Shown one piece after another: positions 28,001 to 43,000 of a stretch of DNA of 64,000 nucleotides. The notes below the pieces were generated by a model, which saw only the letters and a program-made list of their open reading frames with translations, had not been told where the DNA came from and did no database searches. The position numbers were made by a program, and so were the translations under genes. Source of the DNA: Prostheceraeus crozeri. Taxonomy: Eukaryota > Platyhelminthes > Polycladida > Euryleptidae. Location: assembly GCA_907163375.1 (NCBI GenBank), contig CAJQUW010000909.1, positions 372,001-436,000 of the forward strand, read 5' to 3'. The first letter of the stretch is position 1; every line of letters begins with the position of its first letter.

Positions 28001-31000
28001 CTGATCGGATTCTCATGGATGACAATGCTCCATGCCATCGTGTCACGGCAACTCAATTGTATAAAAGACAGGCAGGAATACGAACCTTAGACTGACCGGC
28101 AAGGTCTCCTGACTCGAATCCAATCGAGCTTGTCTGGTCTATCTTGGAACGGCGAGTTCGTCGACGAATTTGTCCTGGCAATGATTTGAATCGGTTGGAA
28201 TATTTAATAAGGCAGGAGTGGAATTCGATTGATAACCAGATGATCAGAAATTTGATCAGCAGTATGCCTTATCGCAACCGAAAAGTAATAGAACTTAGAG
28301 GAGACGAATCTGGCTACTAGGGAACGCACCCCTCAGTCCTTTTGAGGACTAGGTCTTTTCTGGTCAACATATAACAAAGAAAAATATCTGCTATGATATA
28401 GGGAACAAATTCATTCAATTAAAGTTAAATACTTAATGTTCACTATAAAATGTTGCTACCTTAACTAATTTCTAACTATTAATGAAACGGATGGCAAATG
28501 CTTTATCTGATAGCAATGATTTATTCATAATATATCAATTCAATTTCAAATTTCTCTGTAGAGGCACTGTCATCGGTCCAACATTCCACTTTGACACATC
28601 CAAACTGAAGTTTGGAACGGTCTCTTACGGATTTACTGCTATTCAGTCAATGGTGTTGCACAATTCTAGTTTGGTGGATATGCAATTTAAGCTGCGAGTT
28701 CCAGGTGACGGAACTGGTGATCCACTTCGTGCTGACGACGAAGAAAATACGGAATCTCCTCGAACTCGTTATGAGATCCAGCGACCTCGAGAATTTTTTA
28801 TTGAGCCTGACCATGGCGTGCTTTCCGCTATGAGCTCAATAAAGGTGAAAGTCAGTCTCACCTCCAACTGCAATCGAAAGTACAATTCTGCTTTAGTTGT
28901 CGATGTCGAAGGAGTTGGTGATGAAGTTTTGAGTCTCCCTATCTCAGCACGATCTACTGTGCCATCTATTACTGTGGCTTCTCCACTCGTCGAATATAAT
29001 CGATGCTTTCTTGACTACCCGTACGAGAGAATGGTCAGCCTCGCAAATGAAACCGATCTTCCCGCTAAGTACGAGCTACTGTCTCAAGAAACAGACGAAT
29101 CGACAGTCATATATTATCATAGTCCTCGTGCAAAAGGTATTGTCCCTCCGAAGTCACTTTGTCAGGTCCCGCTGGTGATAAGCGTTCAGGCAAGGGAAGA
29201 ACAGGAGACCATGGCTTTCTTCAAAATTTTTGGTAGTGTGGAACCGCCATTGGTGAGTTTTTACCGAAATTCTAGACCATAGAACCATCACTGTGGACTC
29301 AGGATTTTCTTTATGTAGGCTTTTTGCATTTAACTCCCATAACCTTTAAACCAGACGTGATTGGCTTGATCCTTGAGGTCCATATGCTTCAGGGTAAAGA
29401 GGTCATTTCATCTCGACCATAGACCAAATCTCAACAGGAAAAGCCCTGGTCAGCGTGCCAAATTCCGATGATCACCTGAAACAATGGAATTTGTCAATTT
29501 TTATGGATAGACTAATTTTGTCACATTGACAAGATTTTTCAGTGTTATATTTGGTAAATAGTGTGTAGAGAAGCAATGTTTCTCTTTTGCTCTGAATCAT
29601 ATGCATCTCAAAGATTAAATTAAGCGGACATCTAGTACAAAAGCTAGATGACATTAAGTAAAAAATAAGGCATATTGTGGACTTATAGTCCTAAAATTTG
29701 TTTTCTTCCATGCAGTTACTGGATTTCCCGACTGGGAAGCACAATCCCACTCCAATATTCCCCAACATCTGACATAACGGCGTGCGGACAAAAGAGCAGA
29801 ACACATAAGAGCAAAAGAGAAAAGAGGTGGAAGATAAGAGAGCAAAGGACAACCCTACAAAATCCACAAAAAAAGTAATTATTGTCTTACGTCCCTAAGC
29901 TCTTTCGTCCTTTGCTCTTATGTCTCTGTGCACCTATGTCAGTTACCCGCCATAACTATGTTAGTTTGGACCCCGCTGCATCGTGTATTGTATTGATATA
30001 TTGGGTATCTTCAACGGCGTATCACCATTGTATTGTTGTTAATGATGAAATATTGAGATCAACTTTACCGGTCTCGGACTCGATCGGATTTAGCCACCGA
30101 ATCCGAGTTCACAGCACTCCATATAACACACGGCATATTTTCTGAATTTTGAGTTCTTTCATATTCAAAACTCGGTCAAACACAGCTGATGATCAGTATT
30201 ATGATAAGCATGATTGGTTTATCTGACCATTGTTGCTTTTATCCAGTTAATATCCAAATGATATTAAGCTTCTTCTTTCAGGGGGTTCAACTGACGTGCT
30301 TTGGCGAAGGTCCAGTTGTTCATGTCAGTCCTCCATCAGTTGACTGGGGACAAATTCAAGTGCTTGTAGACAACCCATTCCCTCTCACACTGTCGAATGA
30401 ATCACTAATTCCGGCTAAATTTTCAACAAGGATGGCGAGGCATGACTCTGTTTTTCGTGTGGAGCCAGATACTGGTGAAATTCCCCCCCAGCAGTCCATG
30501 GAAGTTACACTTACTGCAAATATCACCGATTGTGTCCGATTTAAGGTAAGTCTTGAACAAAAATGCTTGCTGAAAAAGTTGGTTGTTGTCGATTGTAGTC
30601 GTGGAAGGAGGTGGACTGCAGATAACTTGTCCTTAGCTTGAACGCGTTAAGCTATCAAATTATTTCGACCTAGAAATTTGCTTCTTCATTTAATTTTTGT
30701 ATTTTGAGAAAGTCCATGCACATTAATTATGATTCACCTACCTTAGAAAGTGTGTGTATTAAATGCTTGAATCACTGTCTCTGTTTACAATAGAAAGGTT
30801 TATTTGATCTAATGTAAGCACAGAATTAGACAGGTCGTATCTTCTTCTGCTTGACTAGAAAGGAAGCATTGGGACATGTGATGCCTATGAAATGGCACAA
30901 TCTACTGACACAACACCATAGATATTGAACAATGAGCAGTCAGTTCAACATTAAACACGCCAAATTGTGAGAAGTTTCAGTTGCTGTTAACAGCTAGATA

Positions 31001-34000
31001 ATATAGCAAAGAGACACAGACGATGTCAATTTCTGCAGAGAAGTTTGTGAAAGTTTTTTCGTGCGTCTGCTAAGTTGTTTAATAGTGATCGGAAGGGCCA
31101 ACATTATCGAGAAAACTTTTGCGCAATGATCTGAATTCCTTGAATCTGAAGGAATCGTGACGATCGAAGCATTATGAAGGAATTCACAGTAATCCGCAAT
31201 CGACGCACAACTATTTTTCCCATCTCTGCAAGTTATTAAAAATTTCTTTTTGTCCACTTAGTAAGTTCCTGCATGTGCCACTACACAGTGGCAGGGTTGC
31301 GATTTCAGCCGATGCTATCACCGCCGCTTGAATCGATGTTAAGACATGATAGACAGAATTGTGATGTTTATATCTGTGTGATATGTCAGAGTTCAGTTAC
31401 AAAATTAATGTTTTTCTTTTATTTCAGGATAAGTTGGAAATTCATGTACGCGACAACCAGTCCCGTATTATCGAGCTACATGCCTACGGTTTTGGCACCA
31501 CAATAGTATCCGACCCTCCGATGACTCCGCAAATGGTTCTTGGTCCTCACTTCAGTCAAACACCATTCAATAAGGAATTTAAGCTTACGAATAGCGGACG
31601 GCGACATCAGCAATTAGTTTGGAGCACAGAAGGCTACTCATACAGTAAAGCACTGAAGCAAGCCATGTCAGCAAAATCGGCAAGTGCAACATGCTTGACA
31701 TTTTGAGCACAAAATATTTCATATTGATGGTTTGGGAGGAGAAAAAATTGGCAAAGATGTTTTATTTAGCAATTAATTTCGGTCGTCATTAGGGGAACAT
31801 TGGCAGGCAAAAAGGCTTAAGCATGCATTTCACAATGTCAATATTGACATTGTATAGAAGAGATATCAGAAGTAAGAAATGTGCGCATTCAACACATAGT
31901 ATTGAGCTACATACGTTTGCGAGAGGCGTCATCAACTAAAATACTGAACCCAAAAATCAACAGCAAATAAGAAATTGAGAGTTAGAGAGATTGATATACT
32001 CGTAGATTACTTTTTCTCCTTTAGCGTTATTCAATTTCCATCTATTTCTCCTATTATTCCCGATCCGAGTCGACGTCCACCAGGGCTCAGCACTGTCACC
32101 GCTTCTCTTCATCCTTTGCATGGACACGGTGACAAGGAACGTCCAAGTTCCACATGCGTGGTCGATGCTGTACGAGGGTGACGTGTGTCTGGCTGCCACA
32201 AAGAGAGAAGAACCCAATGCGCAGATGCAGCTGTGGAAGAACAACTTCGGCAGGACAGAATACATGCATTGTGAAGAACAAACCAATGGAACAGTGCAAG
32301 TTGACGGAACGGGCTTTTCAAAGACACCAGCATCAAGTACTTGGGGTCAGTCCTCACTGCGGATGGTGACAGCCTCCCGGACGCGCGTGCTTGGCTGCAG
32401 TGGAGAAGGGTCAGCAGCGTGCTCTGCGACAGTCGAATGCCCACGAGGCTTGAATCTAAAGTGTACAGAACGGTGGTGTGACCAACAGCGATGCATGCAA
32501 GCAAATATTGGGCGATCACAACAGCTCATGACTGATTAGATGTAGATGTAGCCCGATGCAATTATTTCTTTTCTATGTAATGTGAATGTTGAAATTGTGA
32601 GATGCTTGTTCAAACCTTCTATGCCTGACAGTGGTCTCTTAATGACGACCGAAACTAGTTGCCAAAATTGTTTACAACCTACAATTTTGACTCCTCCATG
32701 ACCATCGATTCAAACCATGTATAGTCAAGACATCATTGCAAGACACTCATAAACAACATATGCGCAACAGCTTGCGGCGCAACGGATTTAAAAGAATCAT
32801 AAAATATTTAGCCATAATCGTTCTATCGGCAGCATTTTTAATTACACACATGTCTCCTGTATGCAGGTAGTCGGATTCCGATCTTATCAGTGGTCGCATT
32901 TCACTGTATCTTCAAATGCAAACAGCCTCGTTTTCGGTGGTTACATTGCAAACAATTTTTTTCTATACTGTACATAATAATGCATTGATTGGTGCCTTGG
33001 GTGATAAGATAGAAACTGTAGAATTTTTTCTTTATAAAGAGGCGGTTTTGGTGTAAAACAAACTGCAGTCTTCTCAGCAAAAAGTTTGACGAAAAAATGT
33101 GGTCTCTTAGTCCAACTGAAGTATTAGTTTTTCGAAGTTATTGACTACATTGCAATAAAATAGCACAGTGACATGGCAACCATCCTAAGAACTGTAAGGT
33201 AAACCTGCCTACCTGCGATTAAAAAAAATTGTGCTGTCATCTCGTGGAAGAACGTTTCATACTTAGTTTCGTTACAGATGTAGATAGTACAAAATATGCA
33301 GTTGCTCATGCGGCGATCTCCGACTATCGGTCGAGTGTTACCAGAAAACTTCGATTATATATCACATTCACTGATGCTTGCGATTTATTGAATAATCAAC
33401 TACTCAAATATGAAATTCGTAATTTCATGAATTTTTGGTTTATGACTATTTCCATTGCGCAATCTCTCGTGCACTTATGCAATTAGGCCTAAGGTTAAAA
33501 AAGGGCGTTGAAATTCATGAATCTTACGCTATTGAAATATCTTAGATCCGAAAAGAATGTCTTCCTTGCCATCGAAGATTGAATTTTTAAATCAGAAATT
33601 GAAGGAGCATTAATTGATAATGCATCTTATTCTTTTTTGATTATATTGTCATCACCCATTATCAAATATTGTGATTTCTAGGATGTGATACCAGCGCCTG
33701 TGTTCTCTATCCTTCCTCATCGCTTCGATTTGGCTCCGGGAGCTTCAACAACAGTCAATCTTGTTGGTCAAGTGGACTCGTAAGCTTGTCACTTTGAATA
33801 GCAGCCGATTATGTAACATGTAGCATAAATGCACTTTTTTCAGGCCGCAGATTGTGAAGGAACGTTTACTTTGCCATGCAATTATTGGACGACAGGGCGG
33901 AAAGGAGCTGATAAAAAAAGTTGATGTATGTGTGGATTTCATAAGTCCTGTGCTATCTTTCTCCTCCAACAGCCTCTACTTTCGAGTGGATAAGGTGAGA

Positions 34001-37000
34001 ATTTAAGCAGTGGAATGGCTCAGTCGGTTAGGGGTTCCGCTTCGATATAGAGGTGCAGCAGATTCCGTGTTCGAGTCTGTCTCCATGGAGGTAGTGACAT
34101 CGCTGTAGTCACTGTAGTTTGTGGACCCTAACCTATAGTGATGGTGTTTAATAGCTACTGCCTAAAAATTCCCCACCCTCGCTAAATAGCATAGGTCGTG
34201 CTCATAAAATGATAGGAATAACTGGAACCATCGAGTAAAAGCAAACTGCAGTTTAGAATTTGAACCACATCTTTGTTATGTCAAAGGTGTGGACTATTAC
34301 TAGGCTTGCCGGTGGGACAGAATTCTTCGTCTTATTCCCATGTATTTCCACAGAAAAAATATTTCGATTCCCATCCCTCGAGAAAGCTATCAATCGTCGA
34401 TGATAGATCCTATGATAAGATGGACATGCATGAAGAGGTATGAATATTACAATAAGATGAAATGCGATACGCCTTTGTAGGCCTACTATATACCGGGGTA
34501 TAATAGCATAGAGATACTACTAAAACTATTGGTTCCTAGGCCTTATCCTTGGACCATAGGCCCTATACACATATTTCTTGAAGTTTGTCCTTAAGGTTTG
34601 AAAGAGGAAGTGTCCGCGAGGTTTCGTTTCAGATCAATGCGCTAGGTAGGCCCTAGACCGACTTTCAAGCATGGCGGTAATAAAATTTTACGGCATGAAG
34701 TTGGTAGGTTGCAGAAGAGCTGTCGAGCTCTTCTCACAGACTTTAATCTCTACATGTATCTATTAAACTTTAAATCTAAAATCATTGACTCAACACAAGT
34801 ATCAACTTTCTTAGCATATGGTAGCCCCTAGTTTAAAGATTGATGATCGAGCCTATACCGCACCTGAATAGGCCTACACTTGATTTCCCCACTCTATCTA
34901 GAACTAGTTCTAAGCTTACTTATAGGCTAGAAGTTATAGGCCCTAAACAACTTTCGTAAATAACTTCTGCTCAAAATAAGCACCAAAATTTTTCAATTAG
35001 TGATATACAAATTTCCCACGGCTTTTCCATGAGACAGTGGGTTTCAGTACATCGTCCCATTCCAATCACATTCCCATGAGAATCCCATGGGTTTCCAATT
35101 ATCACCGGCAACCTTGACTATTACGATAGATAAAATTCATACAGGGTGATACAAACGTTTTATTTTGAAACGGGTTTAACAGGGCAGAGGACTCAATCTT
35201 GAATTCATATTTCATACTTCTAATGTATCTACAGTAACCAGCTTAGATGCATGAGACTTGTCAATGACTGTATTATAATTTTAGTGCCATCATTCTGTAA
35301 CACAAAAAATTGATTACCCATATGATAGAAAAACCAAGAAAAATTGTATAAAATACCGATATTTTTTTTCATCTTCCAATGAATTTCATGAGAATAATAA
35401 CTTCAACAAAATCAAGCAAATTACACTACCAAACTCTCAGAAAAGTCACAATTCTCAAGCTAGCCTTCAACTTGCCGCAAATCTTCGAGAATGTGTTGTA
35501 AACAGATTCAAGCATGTTTGTTGAAAAAGTTGTTATTTTACCAATGAGCAATTGAAAATCACGAGCAGGACGGTGATCTCCACACACATGCAATGGCAAC
35601 GCAGCTCTACATGTAAATAGTATCACAAATCTGCTCATCATGTTCACTTTTGGGCAGCAGATAATCTCCTAATGCAAACCAAGAAACTTAAAGATCAGAT
35701 CATCCTGCTGCTACAGTGTATTGATGGCTTAGGGTGACAGTTGACTCCACAGTCGGAAGTGACTGATATCAACACAGATACAATGAACACCTCCCATTCT
35801 TGTGATGTGCTCAGAGGCATAGTGCTGTCAAAAACGGTCAAATCAAGAAAACTTTGTCAGCAAGATAGAGCTCCTCCCTATTACAGTTGTGCAACTCAGA
35901 CTTTATCGAATGAAGATATCATAACAAAGGGTCGATTGAATTGCCTCCTAGATCAGATGACAAAATGATGGCATGAAAATGATAATAGAGTCATTGACAA
36001 GTCTCATGCATCTAACCTTGTTACTCCAGTTACATTAGAAGCATAAATGAAACATGAATTCAAGATTGAGTCTACATCGGCTGGAAGATAAAGCGTTTTT
36101 CATGCATCACCCTGAATTTTGACGTAAGAGACAAGTATGAAGCCGTCATATTTGTCAAAAAATTGCACGGAATATCACTGGGTCATGAACACGTGGAAAA
36201 TGGATGATCCAGCTGTTATTCAGATCACAAGGCGTGACGCGTTAATCAGTTGTTGACTGAAATGTTAGATACCTTAATCATAGACCTTAATGAACAAGGA
36301 CATAGGATAATTGAGTGACTTGCTATGTGATTGGTCTGCAATCACAGCGTGGTTGCAACATGTTATGTTATACATAATGCTTAAACTTAAAATATTACGA
36401 AAATAATTAACACAATTCAAAGTAAAATCATCTCGTTGATAATTGCAGAAACCACAGGATACTCTGGATCTTCAAACTCGCGAATTGGAACTAAAGAATG
36501 TTTCAACTTTGACTCTGAATATATCGCTCATGCTGAAATATCCATTTCAACTATTGTTAGAGGATGGTTCTGAATCGTCTGATATGGTGAGTTGCCATGC
36601 CTTTCAGCTGTGTATTCAGTATTATTTCAAGTTCTATAACTGGGCATCAGGGGCTTTTATATAAGCTTCAGATTCAATACCACACGTTGATGTAACTTTA
36701 CCGGCGCAGTGGCCTTGTGGTAGGGTGTTCGTTCTGCGTGCTGGAGACCTCTGTTTAGACAAGGGACCTGCGAATCGGCAAATTTTCAGTCGAATCGAAT
36801 CGAGTTGTGATTCGCGATTCGAATCAAATCATAGAGAACGTAAAAAGGCATTGAGCTTGTTTTCTTGTACGATTTACTTATCCATTGACAAAATAGGCCT
36901 ATCAAATAAGACAGAGAAATCATACAATTTGTATGGCATAATCGAAACTCGAAGCTTCGCAGATCCCTATTTTTAACCTTAGTCGGGTCAAGATTTTTGC

Positions 37001-40000
37001 ATTTGGTACACTCTTCATTCTTGCCTAACAATCAGTGCAAAAGAATGAGAGTGAGATAAACACAACTCGGCCACATGAATGAAAGGCGTTTCACCTAGCA
37101 TGCTTCCGATTATGAAAAAGGTTCATAAAAAGGCAGAACAGAGCAATTTGAAAGTCAACGCAACAAAGTCGAAAGAAACTATTTTCAAGAGACCAAGGGC
37201 CCAACAAGAACCTCAACCCTTATCAGAGATAAAGCGCCACCAGGAAATGACAATCTTGAGTGTCACCTTCACTGATCGACTTAAGATGGATATCCATGTT
37301 GCTAAACAAAGAAGAAAACGTGATGGAAGTTTGTATGCCATAAAGATCCTGAAGAACCACGGTGCTAAAGCACATTCTGTCCACCAAGTCTATAACGCTC
37401 TTATTCTCAGTCGTCTCCTGTACGCGATACCAAGCTGGTGGGGCTTCGCAAGCGAGAACGATAAGAGACGTCTAAATAGTTACATCAAGAGAAGCATTCG
37501 TTTCAAGTACTGCAAGGAAACTGACTTACTAAGTACAGTTAGAAAGACCGAGAACCGTCTGTTCAGGAAGATCATCACCAATGCTGCTCATCCACTTCAC
37601 AAGTGTCTGCCTCCCAAGACTAACAATGTACGAAATCTGCGAAGAAGGCCATACAATTTACAAAGAACTGTGCATAACAATAACACTGGGCGGAATTTTA
37701 TCAACCGACTGCTCCATGCTGACTTTGCTTTTTGATATTCCAAGCCTTCCTTTACCAGCCGTATATTTCAAACCTTCGACTTCTTATAGTAGACCTATTC
37801 ACTTGTCACCTTTTGAATTGTAATCCTTCATGCGTCTGTCATTACTGGAATAAAGCTTTTTATTATTATTATTATTTATTTTAATTCAATATGAATTCCA
37901 ACATGAGTCAGCATTGCTTATGTGCGTGCAATATCAACGTTTTCCCTGAACCATTATCTCTATATTCTTTAATTTTCAGTTTTTATCACTGGAAGTTGGT
38001 GAGTCGGCAACGATACAGGTGCAGTTTGATCCCGCTTACAAATCCGATTTGCACATTCGAACGGTGGACGAGGCATTGACGGTGAAATATGACGAACATC
38101 CTCACGTGGTATGTCGATCATAGGTTTCTCAAATATCGCATTTTCCACTTAAATGTCAATCCATCGCACATCTTAACTAGGATTGAAAACATGTTTTTGA
38201 AATGTTTTAAAATAAAAAATTTATGTACACAAATACCTAGAACCGACACCCATAGGTGTGATAGTTATCCCAATACATTCCAGTTCACGTGTAGACTGCA
38301 TGTGTAGTCAAATTGAAAGCAAAGACAAATCCGTCATCAGATGTTTTAGCTGATAAATGATAGCAAAAAGTAGAGTAAATTGCCCGTTCAACGCGCAATA
38401 TTCGAGTTATGTGCGCCGAATTAATTAATTCTATTTTCATTACTAAACTGAAATGATCCTCTTTTCTGTCTTCTTCAAATTCAGCTAGCATTGCAAAAAA
38501 TCATGAATTTAGATTGATTAAAAGTTTAATCATGATACTGATAAATTGCAATCGATAGTTATTTCTTCCGAATCCTAGCGTCTATCATCTTCATCCGCAC
38601 GACAACATAATATGATTCATTGCATGCGTTTTATAAGCGAAGTGTGCTTTTATCACTGAATCTGTTTAGAAGCTGCGCTTCATATTTTGAGTTTTTAACT
38701 CTGTAATACGAGTAGATAAAGAAACCATTGTATTACGTATAGCTGTGGAATTTAGAATCAATGTTGCTAACAAAACGACTGCTGTTGATGATGATCATGC
38801 AATAATGTCATTCTTATGGCTACTGATGCCACAACACAAAGTCAAAGATATATACAAGCCTACATCCATCATTTCTTTAACTACAATGAAGCTTTTACGT
38901 CGCTACTCCCCTTACTTGGGGCTTGGACGGTGCTGACCATAGAAATTGACAACAATAAAACCTCTAGAATGGAAACTAAGCTTCATGCAATGCACAATAA
39001 CGGCACATAAATCGCACGCATTTTCACTTAGCTTCACCTGCCAACGTCTGTATCATTGGGTTAGAATCAGTCACATGAGTAAATCAAAGCTTTTAATTGG
39101 TTCTTCATGCCCCAACTTAGTTCCCCCGGATGTTCCGCGACCTTGAGTCAATTTCCATTCTAGCGAACTTCAGATAAACAGTTTATTTCTATGGTGCTGA
39201 CATAGTCAGACTTATGGAGCGTTGTAGTACTTTTAGTCCGGATGCCCTTCCTGCCGACTTCCAATGACACCTTCGGGGTTCGACCTCTGGACCAAAAGAT
39301 CGCTAGGCCAAGCACTTAACCATCACTGTGTACCACGGAGACCACTCCTACAAACCTATTATTTTAAACCACAAAACATGCCTAATTGTTTTGGAGAAGT
39401 TGCCTGATATATTCCAACATCTGGTCAAATCTCATAAATTCCTGATATTGCTTAATCATCATTTGCTTGATTTGCAGGATCACATAGCTCTACGCGGTGA
39501 AGTATATTTTCCTAATCTGTCTTTTGAACATCGAGAAGTCAATTTTGGTTGTATTTTGAATCACACTGAAGTGACTCGCTATCTCAACGTCACTAACACG
39601 TCTCCCATGCCGGTTCGATACCGATTCAGTTTTCTCGAACAGCAAGACAGACCAAGTGTCATCTTTCATCGACAACCACGTCAAACTACTCCGGATATAG
39701 AAGTGATAGAGTTTGAAGAAGAAGTGGACAGTCCAATGGGACAGAAACATGTAGAAGAAGTAGAAGAAGAAGATGAAGGAGTTGAAATTGTTGATGTTGA
39801 TGAAAAGGATCAAGGAACAGAGAAGGAAATTAGCAATGGCACTGGAAGTGGACAACTTCATCCAGTAAGTCTTGTATCCACATGAAAGTAGTGATTTACA
39901 GCTTAAATCTGCTTAGTTTAATGGCATGAATAACATCAATGCAACTTCAAAATAGATGCGAAAATAAAAATAATTCAATTTCAACGAACATGAGCCCTGT

Positions 40001-43000
40001 TATGTGAAAACATTTTCAAGTCGCAGATTTACGTTCATTGGTTACGGGCATTCCAGTTTAGGGTTGTAGCGGACGTTGAATACTTGAAAATTCGACCGAA
40101 ATTTCAGCAAGTGCCTAAGTTTCAGCCAAAAATCTTGATTTATGACACTAAACAAGGTTTGTTTTATATATGCCTTGATTGATTGAATTACTCATGGTTG
40201 GAAAAATCAAGTATTCGATTGTTTTATATATTTGAGATAACAATAATTAATTTTGGCTATTTTCCACAACCATTCTCAAGTAAAAAGAAATATATAATAT
40301 AAAATGTACTACAGCTTTCAATTGGTTGCATGGTTGGGGTGGTGTATCACGGATTTTTGCCCACTGTGCTGTATAGTGATTGCTATTTCTTGCCATGATG
40401 AATGCTACGAACTCACAAAGACATCTTAAAAATGATTGTCACAAAGACATTTTTTGGAAAGTTGTACATTTTATACATATATTTCTTTTTATTTGGCAAT
40501 GACTGCGGAATATAGCCCAAATCAATAGTTGCTATCTCATTTATATGTAAGACCATCAAATTCTTGATTTTCCTACCATAATTAGAAAGTTTTTCTTTGA
40601 TTTTAGCACATTCTCTAACGGTATATTATTCTCCTAATAGGGGGACGTCACATCAGAATTAGAGATCCGAGGGATCCAATTACCGATCCGATTCGATCAC
40701 TTCCTAAGATCGAGCTACATCTGGGTTGATTATGCATTGATTTAAATATCCAGTCAATATGTATATTTAAATATATACATTTATATTATATATACAAAAT
40801 ATAAAGAGTTGCAGAGTGAAAAACTCAAAGCCGCACATTTTCTACAGAACAATCAAGTTCAAACAGGATCAACAGCGATGTAATATGGTGAAAAGTATCT
40901 ATATATCAATATAGGGCATCTATATTTCAAAAGAAATTATTCGCATCCAAATATCGGAATTTTCCGACGATAAAATATTGGTACTTATAGGTTATCTCCC
41001 CCCCCTAGGTTTTCAAATTTGTCTAAAATCTGCAAAAATGAATCAATCGTCACCAAACTTCATGTAGACGTTTTTGAGTATATTTTCTATCCACATACAA
41101 AAATCTATGCAAATCGGACAAGTACTTTTTGCATTAGAGATGATAACGTGAAGCGTAGCGATGTCAACAGCCTGATCTGACCCTCTGTTCGACGCATTAT
41201 TATTACTTATTTGTGGGTTGTTCTCAATCCCTCTTCGTCTCATCCACTGCTATTTGAAATCTTCCCACGACCACTACCTTGCCACACCTTTTTAAAGTTG
41301 AAAATGTTAGTGTAAGGTCATCATCACTTCATGAGTTGTCGGGAAATTACTTTTTGGCCTCATGTTCTTTCTGCTCAGGCGATGAGGTCAGAAGAAGTCA
41401 AATCAAGTTGCAGCAACGCTTCACTTCAAGTTATCGCCCCTATTTCAAAAACTATTTGTCCAATTTGCACAAGTTTTGGTGTGTGGGTAAAAAATATCAT
41501 CACTCGCGTGCACGAAAAGTTTTGTAACGATTGATTCTTTTCTACGGATTTTACACAAATTTGAAAACGTGGGGGAGATAACCCATACGTACCAAAATAT
41601 TTTGAATATTCCAATTTTTTGGGATGAAAATCTTATCAAGCGCCGGCTTCAATGTCAATGGTGTCTTGCATCTTCAAGAGGAGCGTCAAAAGTCAAATAT
41701 TTCAACTGTCTGAATTATTCAATCTTCATGTAGGTATAAAGAATAGTGATGATTACTATGATGTTAGAAATGAAATTTTCATCAGTTACAATGAATGTTC
41801 ATGTTGATTTTTAGACTATTATTTATGCACTGATATCGAATTTTCATTTCCATAAAGAAACGCATGCACCGTAAAAGGATTGCCTTTAAGGTATGATGAG
41901 CATCATGCTCATGTGATTGGTAAAAAGTAATTCAGATGATTTACCTTTATACTTCGTGGCCCATAATGTATCGTCGTATGTAAATTTTGATTTCTTAATC
42001 ATCACTGCTATTCGATGTTTTATGCAATTAAAGATTGATGTTTTATGACAGTTTGATTTTGTATGGAAAAAAATATTATTTAATAAATAAACTCATTGAT
42101 TATTGAAGTGAGAAGTACTTTCATTTAATTGATGATTGAGTGCTTGGATTTTTTTATATGCTTTATTAAAAAGCTTGCGTATTTAGCTAAATAGTTACTC
42201 TTGTACCTCAAAACTGTGCTGTGACACTACTTGCGTGCTGTGTTGCAGAAGACATAAATACCTCCTGATAATTCCACTTTACTTATGGATTAATTGAACA
42301 TGCAAAAATCTTTAATTTGTGATGTGTAACATTACTCGTATATTATTCAAACATCGTAGTGTTCGTCGTCTTTCAGCAATTATGAGAAGAGGAGTTTTTC
42401 GACGATGACTTTATTGTAAAAATTCATAAATAAATTTGACCGATGTTTCAGACAGCACCGCTGTCCATCGTCAGGGCCTTCATGCATAAAGTGACATACC
42501 GACAATCGCGACCACAGTGAACAAAATTCTAGTCATGAAAAATGACGCACAACACAGCAAAGCGGATGATGAAGATCACAGGCCTATTTCACACTACATA
42601 GAAATCGCGAACTACCAGTACTAATACTGTCAGTGAGATAACTCGCGCCAGACACCAACCTGGTATTTCACCTCTCCGCAGCAGAGTATTCAGTGAATAG
42701 GAAAAATCTAATTGGTACAGTAACAATAATTAATAATTATGCTGTAGGCAATACATGGTATATACACGTAAAAGAAAAAAGAAAAAAGAGAAGGAATGAC
42801 AATTACAATTCATCATATAAAGGCGAAATAGGGAGGTCACATCGGTTGAGACACAAATTTCTTTTGGCATGCCATGCCTCCAAAAATAGACGTTCATGAT
42901 AGTTCTTTTCATGGCATACTATCTCTGCCGAGCTCCAGTCGACAGAATGGCCTTCTTCGATGGCATGTTCAGCTAAAGCAGACTTGTTTGGCTGAATAAG

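Noticed and set aside
42449-42474. Possible third hammerhead in the Penelope-like arm (minus strand, CTGACGA ... GAAACATCGGTC)
   Set aside because: Core and stem II are present, but the flanks do not form stem I and the right-arm copy has lost stem II; treated as a vestigial motif.
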